Source of the DNA: Gemmatimonadaceae bacterium
GTDB taxonomy: Bacteria; Gemmatimonadota; Gemmatimonadetes; Gemmatimonadales; Gemmatimonadaceae
Direction of reading: 5' to 3'
NCBI GenBank assembly: GCA_030647905.1
Contig: JAUSJA010000008.1
Span: 62,001 to 126,000, forward strand
Length of the DNA stretch: 64,000 nucleotides
The position numbers and the translations under genes were made by a program. Numbering within the stretch: the stretch's first letter is position 1; the number at the start of each line of letters is the position of its first letter. Under the pieces are notes generated by a model that worked only from the letters and a program-made list of their open reading frames with translations, was not told where the DNA came from and did not search any database. Shown piece after piece: positions 20,021 to 27,341 of this stretch.

Positions 20021-20063
20021 AAGCCCCGCAACAGCTTACAACGCTGAGCGGGGCTTTCCTTTT
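20021..20063 (+). terminator. Terminator downstream of tRNA-Ser(GGA)
   Basis: AAGCCCCGC and GCGGGGCTT form a 9-bp stem followed by TCCTTTT. It begins five bases after the att repeat, so it belongs to element 1 and probably terminates the tRNA transcript. Element 2 has an equivalent hairpin at the same place. Confidence 0.8.
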
Positions 20064-20090
20064 CGTCCGGTTCTTCCGTCGGTTTGCCGA

Positions 20091-20120
20091 TTGTGCCCTT
20101 TTTGTGCCCTAAAATGCCCT
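20091..20120 (+). repeat. Left arm-like repeats of element 1 (TTGTGCCC)
   Basis: Two copies of TTGTGCCC at 20091 and 20102 (11-bp step) are followed by a partial TGCCC at 20115. A nearly identical pair with the same 11-bp step lies at 35675-35694, just inside the right end of the element. Placement inside both ends suggests integrase arm-binding sites; this is inference. Confidence 0.5.
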
Positions 20121-20262
20121 AGGAATGGCGAGCGGTATTGGGTTGGCCCGTCGTAGGATCAGGCCTAGATCGTGGCGCAGAAGCGATCCTGGTGCGACTG
20201 TTTGGTGCCAGCGATGTCAGTCCTTCAGGTGAAATTGGTTCCCCTCTCAATCGAGGCCAAGC

Positions 20263-20637
20263 ATGAAGATCCACCGCATGTTGTTAGTCGGAGTGATCGC
20301 ACTTGCGGCCTGCAGTAGTGAGAAAGTGACCGAGCCAAAACTGACGGTCGCAGGCAACTGGAGCGGGACATTTACGCCGGGTGCATCGAGCGTGAGTCTT
20401 TCGCTACTCCTCACGGAGAATGCGGGGCAGGTGACCGGCAATGGGACAATCAGCGGGGAAACAAGCACAGCGCTAACGGTAACCGGAACCTTCGTAGCTC
20501 CGAATGTTTCCCTTACGCTAAGCCCGCCCGGCTTCGAACCGATGAATTATGCCGCATTCGTTAAGGAGGCGTCGATGTCCGGCGCACTAAACGGGTCAGG
20601 CTTCTTTAATCAGGGCGTGACGCTCTCCAGGCACTAG
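20263..20637 (+). CDS. Small lipoprotein of unknown function
   Basis: 124 aa with a signal peptide and lipobox IALAAC, followed by a Ser/Thr/Gly-rich beta-type sequence (AGNWSGTFTPG, then GQVTGNGTISG). No enzymatic motif is visible. It sits between the left att site and the integrase, pointing toward it, and is the only rightward gene there. It could be cargo (moron) expressed from the lysogenic or integrated state. Confidence 0.65.
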   Translation: MKIHRMLLVGVIALAACSSEKVTEPKLTVAGNWSGTFTPGASSVSLSLLLTENAGQVTGNGTISGETSTALTVTGTFVAPNVSLTLSPPGFEPMNYAAFVKEASMSGALNGSGFFNQGVTLSRH

Positions 20638-20646
20638 CAACACCAA

Positions 20647-21867
20647 TCACGTGCCGTTCATAACCGCTGCGAGAACGGCAGCCGGGTCCGACTGCTGATA
20701 GATGCTGAGCGTCTTAGTGCTCTTCCATCCACCGGCCCGTGCAACATCCACGTCGGCCAAGTGACGCCGCTCGCTCGCCCATAGCCGCCGGTAAGGGTGG
20801 AACGTCCCGCCCGTCAGCTTCGCCACTTCGGCGAGCACTTCCGCTTTCAGTAGCCAACGCGCGGCAACGACTCGCGAGATAGGAAGCGCGCCGTCCTTGG
20901 GCCCAGGGAAGAGAGGGACGTCGCCGAGTCGCGGATTGAGTAACAGATAGCGCTCGATCTCAGTCTTAGTCGCCGCGGAGATTGGAGTGATGTGAAGGAC
21001 GCCCTGCTTGTCCGATTCTGCACTCCACCGGATCGCGCCGTAGGGCATGTGCTCCGCGAGCCGTTCGTCCATTCCGGCGGTTGCAAGCGCCTTTGCAATC
21101 CGCTCAGTCGAGAGCATCACGTCCGATGCTCGGAGATGGATGATCGCGCTCTCACGTCTGCCGGTGTATCGAGCGAGAGAGAGGATCAGGCGCAGTCGCC
21201 CCTGCGGATCCACTTCGCCGGCTTTGGCAATGGTGCGGACATAGCGATCGTGTGAAGCGATCGGCCGGCGCACGTTCTTCTCCTTTGGCCAATCGCAGTC
21301 ATGGAGAGGGTTGTGGTCGAGCAGTCGCCTACCCGATGCAAGCTTGTGCTTTCTCGCCCAATTGAAGACGCTCGAGAGCCAACTGAAATCCGAGTCGAGC
21401 GCTCCGTCACGCAATGGACGGGGCTTCTGTTTGTTGGTCAGGCGTCCCGTCGCTGCCCTTGGCCCGACTCGGCCGTCACGACGTGCGACACAGTATGAAT
21501 CAACCGATGACTGAGAGATCTGAGCGACGGGGAAGCCATCACCCCAGGCATCTTTGAAAAGACGGGAGCGGGTTTCGGCTCCACGTTTCCATTGAGCCTT
21601 TAGCGTTTGTCCTTTGTGCTCGTGATACGCGGTGAAGAGTTGAGCGACCGTGAGGGTATCAGGTGTGACGCCGAGTAGTTGCTGTGTCGCGATCTCGCGC
21701 GCCAGGGTGAGCGCATTCGCTTCCGCAATGTTGCGCTCACCCGTCTCAGCGCTGACCCGCGTTCTCTTTTCTCCGTGGCGCACGTCGAAATAGTAGCGAT
21801 CGCCACGGCGGAAGATGCGCACGCGCACGCCGGACGCTTCGACGGTCGCACTCTTCTTACGCTTCAT
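20647..21867 (-). CDS. int: Tyrosine recombinase/integrase of element 1
   Basis: 406 aa from ATG 21867, preceded by an AGGTGG ribosome-binding site; a longer upstream frame exists but lacks support. The catalytic parts are visible in the C-terminal half: Arg in ARYTGRRESAI, the HxxR box in FHPYRRLWASER, GGWKS, and the nucleophilic Tyr in LSIYQQ. It points toward the left att site, the usual place for an integrase acting on that site. It is only distantly similar to the integrase of element 2. Confidence 0.93.
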   Translation of the reverse strand: MKRKKSATVEASGVRVRIFRRGDRYYFDVRHGEKRTRVSAETGERNIAEANALTLAREIATQQLLGVTPDTLTVAQLFTAYHEHKGQTLKAQWKRGAETRSRLFKDAWGDGFPVAQISQSSVDSYCVARRDGRVGPRAATGRLTNKQKPRPLRDGALDSDFSWLSSVFNWARKHKLASGRRLLDHNPLHDCDWPKEKNVRRPIASHDRYVRTIAKAGEVDPQGRLRLILSLARYTGRRESAIIHLRASDVMLSTERIAKALATAGMDERLAEHMPYGAIRWSAESDKQGVLHITPISAATKTEIERYLLLNPRLGDVPLFPGPKDGALPISRVVAARWLLKAEVLAEVAKLTGGTFHPYRRLWASERRHLADVDVARAGGWKSTKTLSIYQQSDPAAVLAAVMNGT

Positions 21868-21877
21868 GATGTCCACC

Positions 21878-22657
21878 TCATGACTTCCTCCGTTTCGTGG
21901 GTTTGTTCTTTCGTCGGCTCTTCCTCGCCGGCGCGGGCGATCCTGCACCCTGCGTGGAGCTGACCGGCTGCCACGAGAGGACCTTCCAGGCGGGCCTTGG
22001 CGCGGTGGCGAAACGTGCCAGGATCGCACTCGCGCGTTCAAGCCTGGCCTTATCCTCAGTCAGTTTCGCGCGGTTCAAGCGTATGGCGGTGACCCCGAGT
22101 GCCGCGCGGGCTCCCAATATCGCGTGCATTTCACTGTAGTACGCGGCATTATCGCGGAGGAAGTGCGCGAGCGTATCTACACAGAGCTGTAGAAGAGTCT
22201 CGCCGGAGATCATAGACTTGACTTTCTCACCCAAGTTGAGACCGACGCCGGCCGGCTCGGTCAGCTTCACGCCTGCCTTCTTGATCGCTACAGGCCAGAC
22301 GTAGGCGGCCAAGTCGGCGGCGAGCTTGGCCTCTGTGCGCGTGACGCCCTCGCGCTCGGGGAGCTCGCCGAAGAGCAGCCACGCCGGGCGCCTCTGGAAT
22401 GCCGCGGCCACGGTAAGTACTTCCGTCGGATGAATGCCCGACAGACCGTTGACCCATTTTGAAACCTTCGACTTGTTGACATCGGCATCGTCGCTCGGCC
22501 ACACCTTCCGGCAGAAGGCCTTCTGCTCACCGGCCTCCTTTACCAGCAGCGACAGCCGTCCCTTAACCCCCTGTAGCCAGGCCTGATATTCTTTTGTTGT
22601 TGCCAAAGGGAAACTCCGCGTTGCTGGAAAGTGTATTTCCGTTTGAGGGGGATTCAT
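21878..22657 (-). CDS. Cro/CI-like helix-turn-helix regulator next to integrase
   Basis: 259 aa. Residues about 25-110 look like a lambda-repressor-type HTH region (VNKSKVSKWVNGLSGIHPTEVLTVAAAF) followed by WLLFGELPER, a phrase common in phage regulators. The C-terminus is very basic (KSRRKNKPTKRRKS). It lies 10 nt upstream of the integrase on the same strand, so the two are probably co-transcribed. A lysogeny repressor or integration regulator role is inferred. Confidence 0.7.
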   Translation of the reverse strand: MNPPQTEIHFPATRSFPLATTKEYQAWLQGVKGRLSLLVKEAGEQKAFCRKVWPSDDADVNKSKVSKWVNGLSGIHPTEVLTVAAAFQRRPAWLLFGELPEREGVTRTEAKLAADLAAYVWPVAIKKAGVKLTEPAGVGLNLGEKVKSMISGETLLQLCVDTLAHFLRDNAAYYSEMHAILGARAALGVTAIRLNRAKLTEDKARLERASAILARFATAPRPAWKVLSWQPVSSTQGAGSPAPARKSRRKNKPTKRRKS

Positions 22658-22683
22658 TGCGCCCCCCGCTGCCGTTAATTACC

Positions 22684-22700
22684 GTCAACTTATGGTTGAC
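22684..22700. promoter_or_regulatory. Inverted repeat at the divergent start region
   Basis: GTCAAC and GTTGAC flank a five-base spacer in the 34-nt gap between the leftward regulator gene and the rightward small gene. The second arm overlaps the rightward ATG at 22692. It is a plausible operator for the neighbouring HTH protein; binding is not demonstrated. Confidence 0.4.
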
Positions 22701-22892
22701 TTCAAGAATCTGCTTGCTTCGCGTGGCGATTGCAAGTCCGAGGTACTGGGATCGCGCGTCTCGGCCAGCGAAAGGCGCGTTATCGAGGCAGCCGCAGCCG
22801 GAGTCCACGCCACCGTGAGTGACTTCATCCGGGCGGCGAGCGTGGCGATTGCTCGCGACTATCTCGCGGGCGATTCGGGGGCGGCGCGATGA
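22692..22892 (+). CDS. Small protein, possibly ribbon-helix-helix type
   Basis: 66 aa, first gene of the rightward operon of element 1. The segment RVSASERRVIEAAAAGVHATVSDFIRAASVAIA resembles MobC/DUF1778-type ribbon-helix-helix proteins, in which a short strand is followed by two helices. That suggests DNA binding. The assignment rests on overall pattern only. Confidence 0.55.
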   Translation: MVDFKNLLASRGDCKSEVLGSRVSASERRVIEAAAAGVHATVSDFIRAASVAIARDYLAGDSGAAR

Positions 22893-22923
22893 TGCCCGTC
22901 CGCTCAGTCGGTGCACTCAGGGA

Positions 22924-23151
22924 ATGACGCGCATGCTCTTCGATTATTGCAGGCGCAAGCCGGATCGCGCTGCTGCATGTCGCCAGATCCTCCGCGAGAT
23001 CGAGGTGGAACGTGAAGTTCGTTGTGTGCAGCTCACGCTCAATTTGCCTCGCGATCGCTCCGAACCACGGCCACTTGTACCGATGCCGAAGTCCGCGCGC
23101 CCCGAATGCCAGCAGGTTCGGCCGCGTCACCTTTTCATGCGCCGCCGGTGA
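22924..23151 (+). CDS. Small hypothetical protein upstream of the helicase
   Basis: 75 aa, Arg- and Cys-containing (DYCRRKPDRAAACRQILREIEVEREVRC). The ATG at 22933 has a better-spaced ribosome-binding site. Support comes from its end, which overlaps a GTG start for the helicase in a GTGA arrangement, as with the other genes of this operon. No recognisable domain; it may not be real. Confidence 0.4.
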   Translation: MTRMLFDYCRRKPDRAAACRQILREIEVEREVRCVQLTLNLPRDRSEPRPLVPMPKSARPECQQVRPRHLFMRRR

Positions 23152-24773
23152 CTGCACCGAAGTTGCACCGCGATGACGCGGAGGTGGCTCCTCCTTACTC
23201 CGAGGACGCCGAGCAGGCGGTCCTGTCAGCGATGCTGATGGATGCGGAAGCCGTGCTCAAGGCAATGAAGCACGTCGATGAGTCCGCCTTCTATCGCGAG
23301 CCACACAAGCGAATCTTCCGTGCGATAGCGTCACTGTCGGAGCGCGGCGATGCAATCGATCCGATAACCCTCGCGGAAGAGCTGACGCGCGCGGGCGAAC
23401 TCGGTGCGGCTGGCGGCAAGGACTACATCGGATTCCTCGAGATTGCGGTCCCGACCTCAGCCAACGTCGAATATCACGCCAAGATCGTTCGCAAAAAGGC
23501 GCTGCGACGCGAAGCCATTCGTCGCGCACGCCAGCTCATTGCTGAGGCAGAGGCAACCGGGGGAGATCCAGCGGCGGCCCTTCAGCGACTCCGTGAGTTG
23601 TCATTGGACGATTCGGCGCGGGAAGATGACGTCCCAGTCATAGTCTCGTTGGCGGTGCTGGTCCAACAGCCCGAGCTACTCTTGCCGCCGCCATGCATCG
23701 TGCCGCGCCTCGCTCACAGGGGAAGGGCAACCCTCATTGTCGCGCCTGATAAAGCGGGCAAGTCTACTATGGCGGCGCACGCCGTCGCCGCGATTTCAAG
23801 GCGCGGATACTTCCTCGGCGAGCCCGTCGCAGCCGCCAGTGCGAGATCTCTGTGGGCCGGCATCGAGGAAGCAACAGGCGACGCCGTTCGGCGATTCTCG
23901 GAGATGGATGCTGTTCCCGAAAATATCGATATTGTCGTTATTCAGCGGCCTGACCTCTTCGCGCAAATCCGAGCGAGGCTATCAGAGCACGCCTTCGATG
24001 TCCTCGTTGTTGACTCGCTCACGGAGTACGCGCGCGTCGTACAGGGCAAGGTCCCCGAGGAGGGAGATTCGAGCGGATGGAACGCGGTAGTCCGGCCTCT
24101 CGTCGCGCTCACCCGCGAGTTTCCGAGTCTCTGCTTGCTGATGTTGCATCACCCCCGGAGAAGCGACGGCCAGTTCCGTGGGTCCGGGGAGATTGCAGCT
24201 GCATTCGATTGCCTTCTGGAAATGCGCGGGCCAAAGGACGGTGAGGATCCGACTATCCGTCACATCACCGGGCGAGCTCGGTGGCAGGTGCCACCGTTCG
24301 ACGTCCGTTTTCGAAACGGCAGATACGAATTGGCCAGCGGCCTTGAGCTTTCGCTCGATGCCCGCGTCCTGATCCAAATCGAGCAAAACCGCGGCGTGAG
24401 CCTGGCTGTCCTTCGGGCAAAGGTGGGCGGGCGCGGAAAGGTCGTTGACGATGCTGTGACCGAGCTGCTTCACCGCGGGGCGATCGTCGATCTTGGTGTC
24501 AACGGCAAGCATGCGTACCATCCCGCGGGGCCCCAGCGGTCGGTGTTTGACATCGCGGCTGGCTCTCCAAAACAGCTTGTCCCGAAGCTTGTCCCGGCCT
24601 CTTCTGCGACAGCTTGTCCCAGCGACGCGGCCCGGGCTTGTCCCACCCTGTCCGGTGCCTGTCCGGTGCCTGTCCCACAGCACAACTCCGAAGCCTGTCC
24701 CGTTCCCCCACCCCACGTAGTGGGGGGGGACGGACGGACAGACAGCCAGCCGACGAGAGGTCTGGTGCTTTAA
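23148..24773 (+). CDS. Replicative helicase-like protein: DnaB N-domain fused to RepA/AAA_25 ATPase
   Basis: 541 aa from GTG 23148 (the frame is open from TTG 23022 and ATG 23106). Residues about 15-125 are a DnaB N-terminal domain (PPYSEDAEQAVLSAML, then AFYREPHKRIFRAI). The middle is not a DnaB RecA core but a RepA/AAA_25 ATPase with Walker A APDKAGKST, Walker B VLVVDSLTEY and LLMLHHPRRSDGQFRGSGEIAAAFD. A winged-helix-like tail follows. It may unwind an element origin and load host primase. The last 70 codons overlie iteron-like repeats. Confidence 0.85.
   Translation: MTAPKLHRDDAEVAPPYSEDAEQAVLSAMLMDAEAVLKAMKHVDESAFYREPHKRIFRAIASLSERGDAIDPITLAEELTRAGELGAAGGKDYIGFLEIAVPTSANVEYHAKIVRKKALRREAIRRARQLIAEAEATGGDPAAALQRLRELSLDDSAREDDVPVIVSLAVLVQQPELLLPPPCIVPRLAHRGRATLIVAPDKAGKSTMAAHAVAAISRRGYFLGEPVAAASARSLWAGIEEATGDAVRRFSEMDAVPENIDIVVIQRPDLFAQIRARLSEHAFDVLVVDSLTEYARVVQGKVPEEGDSSGWNAVVRPLVALTREFPSLCLLMLHHPRRSDGQFRGSGEIAAAFDCLLEMRGPKDGEDPTIRHITGRARWQVPPFDVRFRNGRYELASGLELSLDARVLIQIEQNRGVSLAVLRAKVGGRGKVVDDAVTELLHRGAIVDLGVNGKHAYHPAGPQRSVFDIAAGSPKQLVPKLVPASSATACPSDAARACPTLSGACPVPVPQHNSEACPVPPPHVVGGDGRTDSQPTRGLVL
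24575..24701 (+). repeat. Iteron-like repeats in the 3' end of the helicase gene
   Basis: Eight copies of a GCTTGTCCC/GCCTGTCC-type unit begin at 24575, 24587, 24612, 24636, 24646, 24657, 24668 and 24693. Steps are 10-12 or 24-25 nt, close to one or two helical turns. Several steps are not multiples of three, so the repeats are not a protein repeat. An origin bound by an element protein is the simplest reading, but it is untested. Confidence 0.5.
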
Positions 24774-24967
24774 TGACGATCCCCGACATGCTTCTCTGGC
24801 TTGATGTGATGTACGAGGTCCGCGTCGCGCTGGCGCCTGATGGGGAACACCTGTTAGTCACCGGGAACGCGGACGCCATCAGGTGCGCGGCGCCCAAGCT
24901 ATCGCAAATGAAGCCGGCCATCCTCGATCACCTGCGTGCCGTCTCCCGCTCTCCGAGGACCGCGTGA
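24773..24967 (+). CDS. Small protein resembling TubC N-terminal docking domain
   Basis: 64 aa; the ATG at 24773 overlaps the helicase stop. The pattern of a short helix, VRVALAPDGEHLLVTG, then PKLSQMKPAILDHLRA is like the TubC-N/docking-domain family often found beside phage or plasmid helicases and primases. The resemblance is by eye only. The end overlaps the next gene through GTGA. Confidence 0.6.
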   Translation: MTIPDMLLWLDVMYEVRVALAPDGEHLLVTGNADAIRCAAPKLSQMKPAILDHLRAVSRSPRTA

Positions 24968-25308
24968 CGCCGAACGAACTTGCCAAACACTGGCGGCAGG
25001 ACGCCGAGACGCTGGAGCGCTACGACTCCCAGCTCGCCGGCGTCTGTCGGGGCCATGCGGACGAACTGGACGCGGCGCTCCGCTCCGTTGCTGACGATGC
25101 GCTGGACCTCGCAACGGCGGCACACGAGTCGGGTTACTCCAGAGACCGGCTTCGCCACATGCTGGCCGAGGGCGCGATACCCAACGCCGGCCGGAAGGGC
25201 TCACCCCGCATCCGTCGCGGAGACTTGCCATCGAAGAGTCGGGCGAACATGGGCGGCTTCGATGCCGTCGCGGCGGCTCGCGGTGTTCTCCGGAGTGGCC
25301 ATGCGTGA
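24964..25308 (+). CDS. HTH protein shared with element 2
   Basis: 114 aa from GTG 24964. The central segment AAHESGYSRDRLRHMLAEG followed by IPNAGRKGSPRIRRGDLPSKS reads like a MerR/excisionase-type helix-turn-helix with wing. The same segment (AAHESGYS, GRIQNFGRGGAPKLRRGDLP) occurs in the protein at 37179-37592 of element 2. A role in excision or gene control of these elements is inferred. Confidence 0.65.
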   Translation: MTPNELAKHWRQDAETLERYDSQLAGVCRGHADELDAALRSVADDALDLATAAHESGYSRDRLRHMLAEGAIPNAGRKGSPRIRRGDLPSKSRANMGGFDAVAAARGVLRSGHA

Positions 25309-25525
25309 GCGCGACATACCCGCCACCTGTCGCCACCGTCGCCAGCGGGTAGTCGCTCAGCCGGACGGTTCCCGGAGGCAGTGCTGCCTCGATTGCGGGG
25401 CAACGATCGCCAAGCTCGCTCCCGCGCTCCCGCGTCTGCGGACTGACGACGAACTCCGCGTCGAAGCCGAACGCCGACAGCGCCGGCGAGAGATCGGGTT
25501 ACCCCTCAATGCGGAGACTCCATGA
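25301..25525 (+). CDS. Small putative zinc-ribbon protein
   Basis: 74 aa, start overlapping the previous gene by 8 nt. A possible metal site is formed by CRH near the N-terminus and CCLDCG in the middle, and the C-terminus is rich in Arg (AERRQRRREIG). Its real status is supported by overlaps on both sides (ATGATG at 25522). Confidence 0.5.
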   Translation: MRERDIPATCRHRRQRVVAQPDGSRRQCCLDCGATIAKLAPALPRLRTDDELRVEAERRQRRREIGLPLNAETP

Positions 25526-25824
25526 TGATTGATGACCGAGAGGTAGCCCGGCGTGAGCAAGAGGCTGCATTCGACGCCCGGCAACTGGTCGAGGAGATCG
25601 GGATCGTAACCACGACGGGCAGGCTCCCCGTCGAGACGATGCTGGCTGCGATCAGGCGGGTCCGGGGCTTACCCGAGGTTCAGCCGCAACAGCGGGGCGC
25701 GGGGATACCCCCCTCCGGGGGCGGATCGGATCTCCACGCGAACGCAAAGTCCCCGACCACTCGCAACCTATTCGCGCACAAAAAGGTACCCGGTTCAACG
25801 AGAATTGAGGCTATGAGAGGATGA
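25522..25824 (+). CDS. Hypothetical protein
   Basis: 100 aa. The N-terminal half is acidic and helical (REVARREQEAAFDARQLVEEIG); the C-terminal half is Gly/Pro-rich and looks unstructured. Both ends overlap neighbours by 4 nt (ATGA). No family recognised. Confidence 0.5.
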   Translation: MMIDDREVARREQEAAFDARQLVEEIGIVTTTGRLPVETMLAAIRRVRGLPEVQPQQRGAGIPPSGGGSDLHANAKSPTTRNLFAHKKVPGSTRIEAMRG

Positions 25825-26177
25825 AGAAGCCAAACCTACCGACTCCCCCGCGTCACCTACGGGCCGAAACTCGGCGATGGTGGTCCTCAGTGGTCGCGGA
25901 TTTCGAGCTTGAACCCCATCACCGCCGGCTGCTAACCCTCGCCGGCGAGGCGTGGGATAGGACGCAACAGGCACGCGAGGCGCTCGCGAAGTTCGGAGTT
26001 ATCTACTTGGACCGCTTCGGCTCACCGAAGGCGCGCCCCGAGGTAGCGATCGAGAGGGACAGCAGGACCTCATTCGCGCGGCTCCTTCGGGAGCTAGCGC
26101 TTGATGTTGACCCGCCCGCCGAGTCCCGGCCGCCGAGCGTTGCCGGCGTCGATCACCTACGTAAAATGGAGAGATAA
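25821..26177 (+). CDS. Phage terminase small subunit, P27 family
   Basis: 118 aa. The pattern HLRAETRRWWSSVVADFELEPHHRRLLTLAGEAWDR, then a variable Arg/Glu helix and RPEVAIERDSRTSFARLLRELALD, is that of P27-type small terminases. These recognise phage DNA and hand it to the large terminase. No large terminase gene follows; the next genes are of unknown function. It therefore could redirect a helper phage's packaging motor to this element. Confidence 0.85.
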   Translation: MKKPNLPTPPRHLRAETRRWWSSVVADFELEPHHRRLLTLAGEAWDRTQQAREALAKFGVIYLDRFGSPKARPEVAIERDSRTSFARLLRELALDVDPPAESRPPSVAGVDHLRKMER

Positions 26178-26755
26178 TGCCAAGACCGCGAAGAGCCGCC
26201 CGAGACCGTCGGCCGGAGATAACAACTTTTGAAAGGCGCTGGGCCTTCGGTGAGCCGCTCGGCGAGTACGCGATTCAGGAGTTTTTCACGTCGCCCGCGC
26301 GCCTTCGTGCGGTTTGGGAGGAGTTGCGCGACGAGGCGGTTGCCGCGTGGGCGGAGGCGCGCCCGGGCACGAGGCAACCGAACTGGTGGGACTATGATGC
26401 ACCTGAGCCGCGCCGCCGGCTGGGCGGAATCGGCGACGAGCTGTCCGCGGTGCTCGCACATGTTGAATCGTGGAACTGCGGCATCCCGAGCGCCTTTTAC
26501 ACCGAAGAAGACTCGTCGGACTACCCGGGCGAGGCGCTGTGGAACCACGCGCAGGAGCGACCAGCCGTCGCGCTGGACCCGTGCGATCCGCCGCGATACG
26601 AGTCTCAGGCCGCGTACCTGGATTGGCACGCCCTCCTGACAGCCGGCGAGCGGTCCCGGCTCGAGCGCGACGGCTGGCCGGGCGACGAAATCATCGAGTA
26701 CGACGAGGACCCCGAGACCGTAACAACCGAACCCCCAACCATGAGGACCGACTGA
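26177..26755 (+). CDS. Phage-type hypothetical protein
   Basis: 192 aa, one-base overlap with the small terminase gene. Trp- and acid-rich, with WNCGIPSAFYTEEDSSDYPGEALW and a C-terminal AYLDWHALLTAGERSRLERDGWPGD. No nuclease or ATPase motif, so it is not a large terminase. It occupies the position where that gene would be expected. Function unknown. Confidence 0.55.
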   Translation: MPRPRRAARDRRPEITTFERRWAFGEPLGEYAIQEFFTSPARLRAVWEELRDEAVAAWAEARPGTRQPNWWDYDAPEPRRRLGGIGDELSAVLAHVESWNCGIPSAFYTEEDSSDYPGEALWNHAQERPAVALDPCDPPRYESQAAYLDWHALLTAGERSRLERDGWPGDEIIEYDEDPETVTTEPPTMRTD

Positions 26756-26756
26756 C

Positions 26757-27341
26757 ATGTTCACCAAGCCAAAACCCGCGCAAACCCTGACGGACTACCC
26801 CGCATACATCGAGGCCACCGACAAGCTAGACTCAGTAAAGCACAAATTGTCCCGCGTCGAAGCAAAGATCGAAGCGTGGCGCGTGTCGCGCACACCAGCG
26901 GCGACACAGGTCGCAGAGCAGGCCCGCGCGCTCTTGAGTCAGGGTAGCGTTGCCGTGGCAGACGCGCCGACCACCGAGACAATCGACGAGTTGCAGGACC
27001 AGCGCCGCGTACTGTGCGAGGCTGTCCAGCAACAGGTGCGGGAAGTCGAGACGACGCGCGCCGCGATTTGCCGCGAGATCGCGCGGGCGGCGCTCCCCGA
27101 ATACCAGAGCATCGTGCGCGAGATGGTGGAAACCTTCGCGCCCTTCGGCGCCGCGTGCGAGAAGGAAGCTGCATTCCGCGACCGATTCACCGAGCAAGGG
27201 ATTTCGTTTGCGTCCATCGCGCCACCCGTGCCGCTCAACGGAACGCGACTCAGCGTCTACGCAAGCGACGTGAATCGCTGGCTCGATCAGGTCGAAAAGG
27301 ATTATGGCGTGATCGTGAAAAACCGCCGGAGGCAGCCATGA
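26757..27341 (+). CDS. Hypothetical coiled-coil protein
   Basis: 194 aa with long helical, charged segments (DKLDSVKHKLSRVEAKIEAW, then DELQDQRRVLCEAVQQQVREVETTRAAICREIAR) that suggest a coiled coil. It occupies the slot of a portal gene but is far too short for one and lacks portal features. A scaffolding or size-determining role is conceivable but unproven. It overlaps the protease gene by 4 nt. Confidence 0.55.
   Translation: MFTKPKPAQTLTDYPAYIEATDKLDSVKHKLSRVEAKIEAWRVSRTPAATQVAEQARALLSQGSVAVADAPTTETIDELQDQRRVLCEAVQQQVREVETTRAAICREIARAALPEYQSIVREMVETFAPFGAACEKEAAFRDRFTEQGISFASIAPPVPLNGTRLSVYASDVNRWLDQVEKDYGVIVKNRRRQP

Noticed and set aside
24575-24701. CRISPR array
   Set aside because: Units are only 8-9 nt with 1-16 nt between them and lie inside a coding region; no cas genes. 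Iteron-like is a better description.
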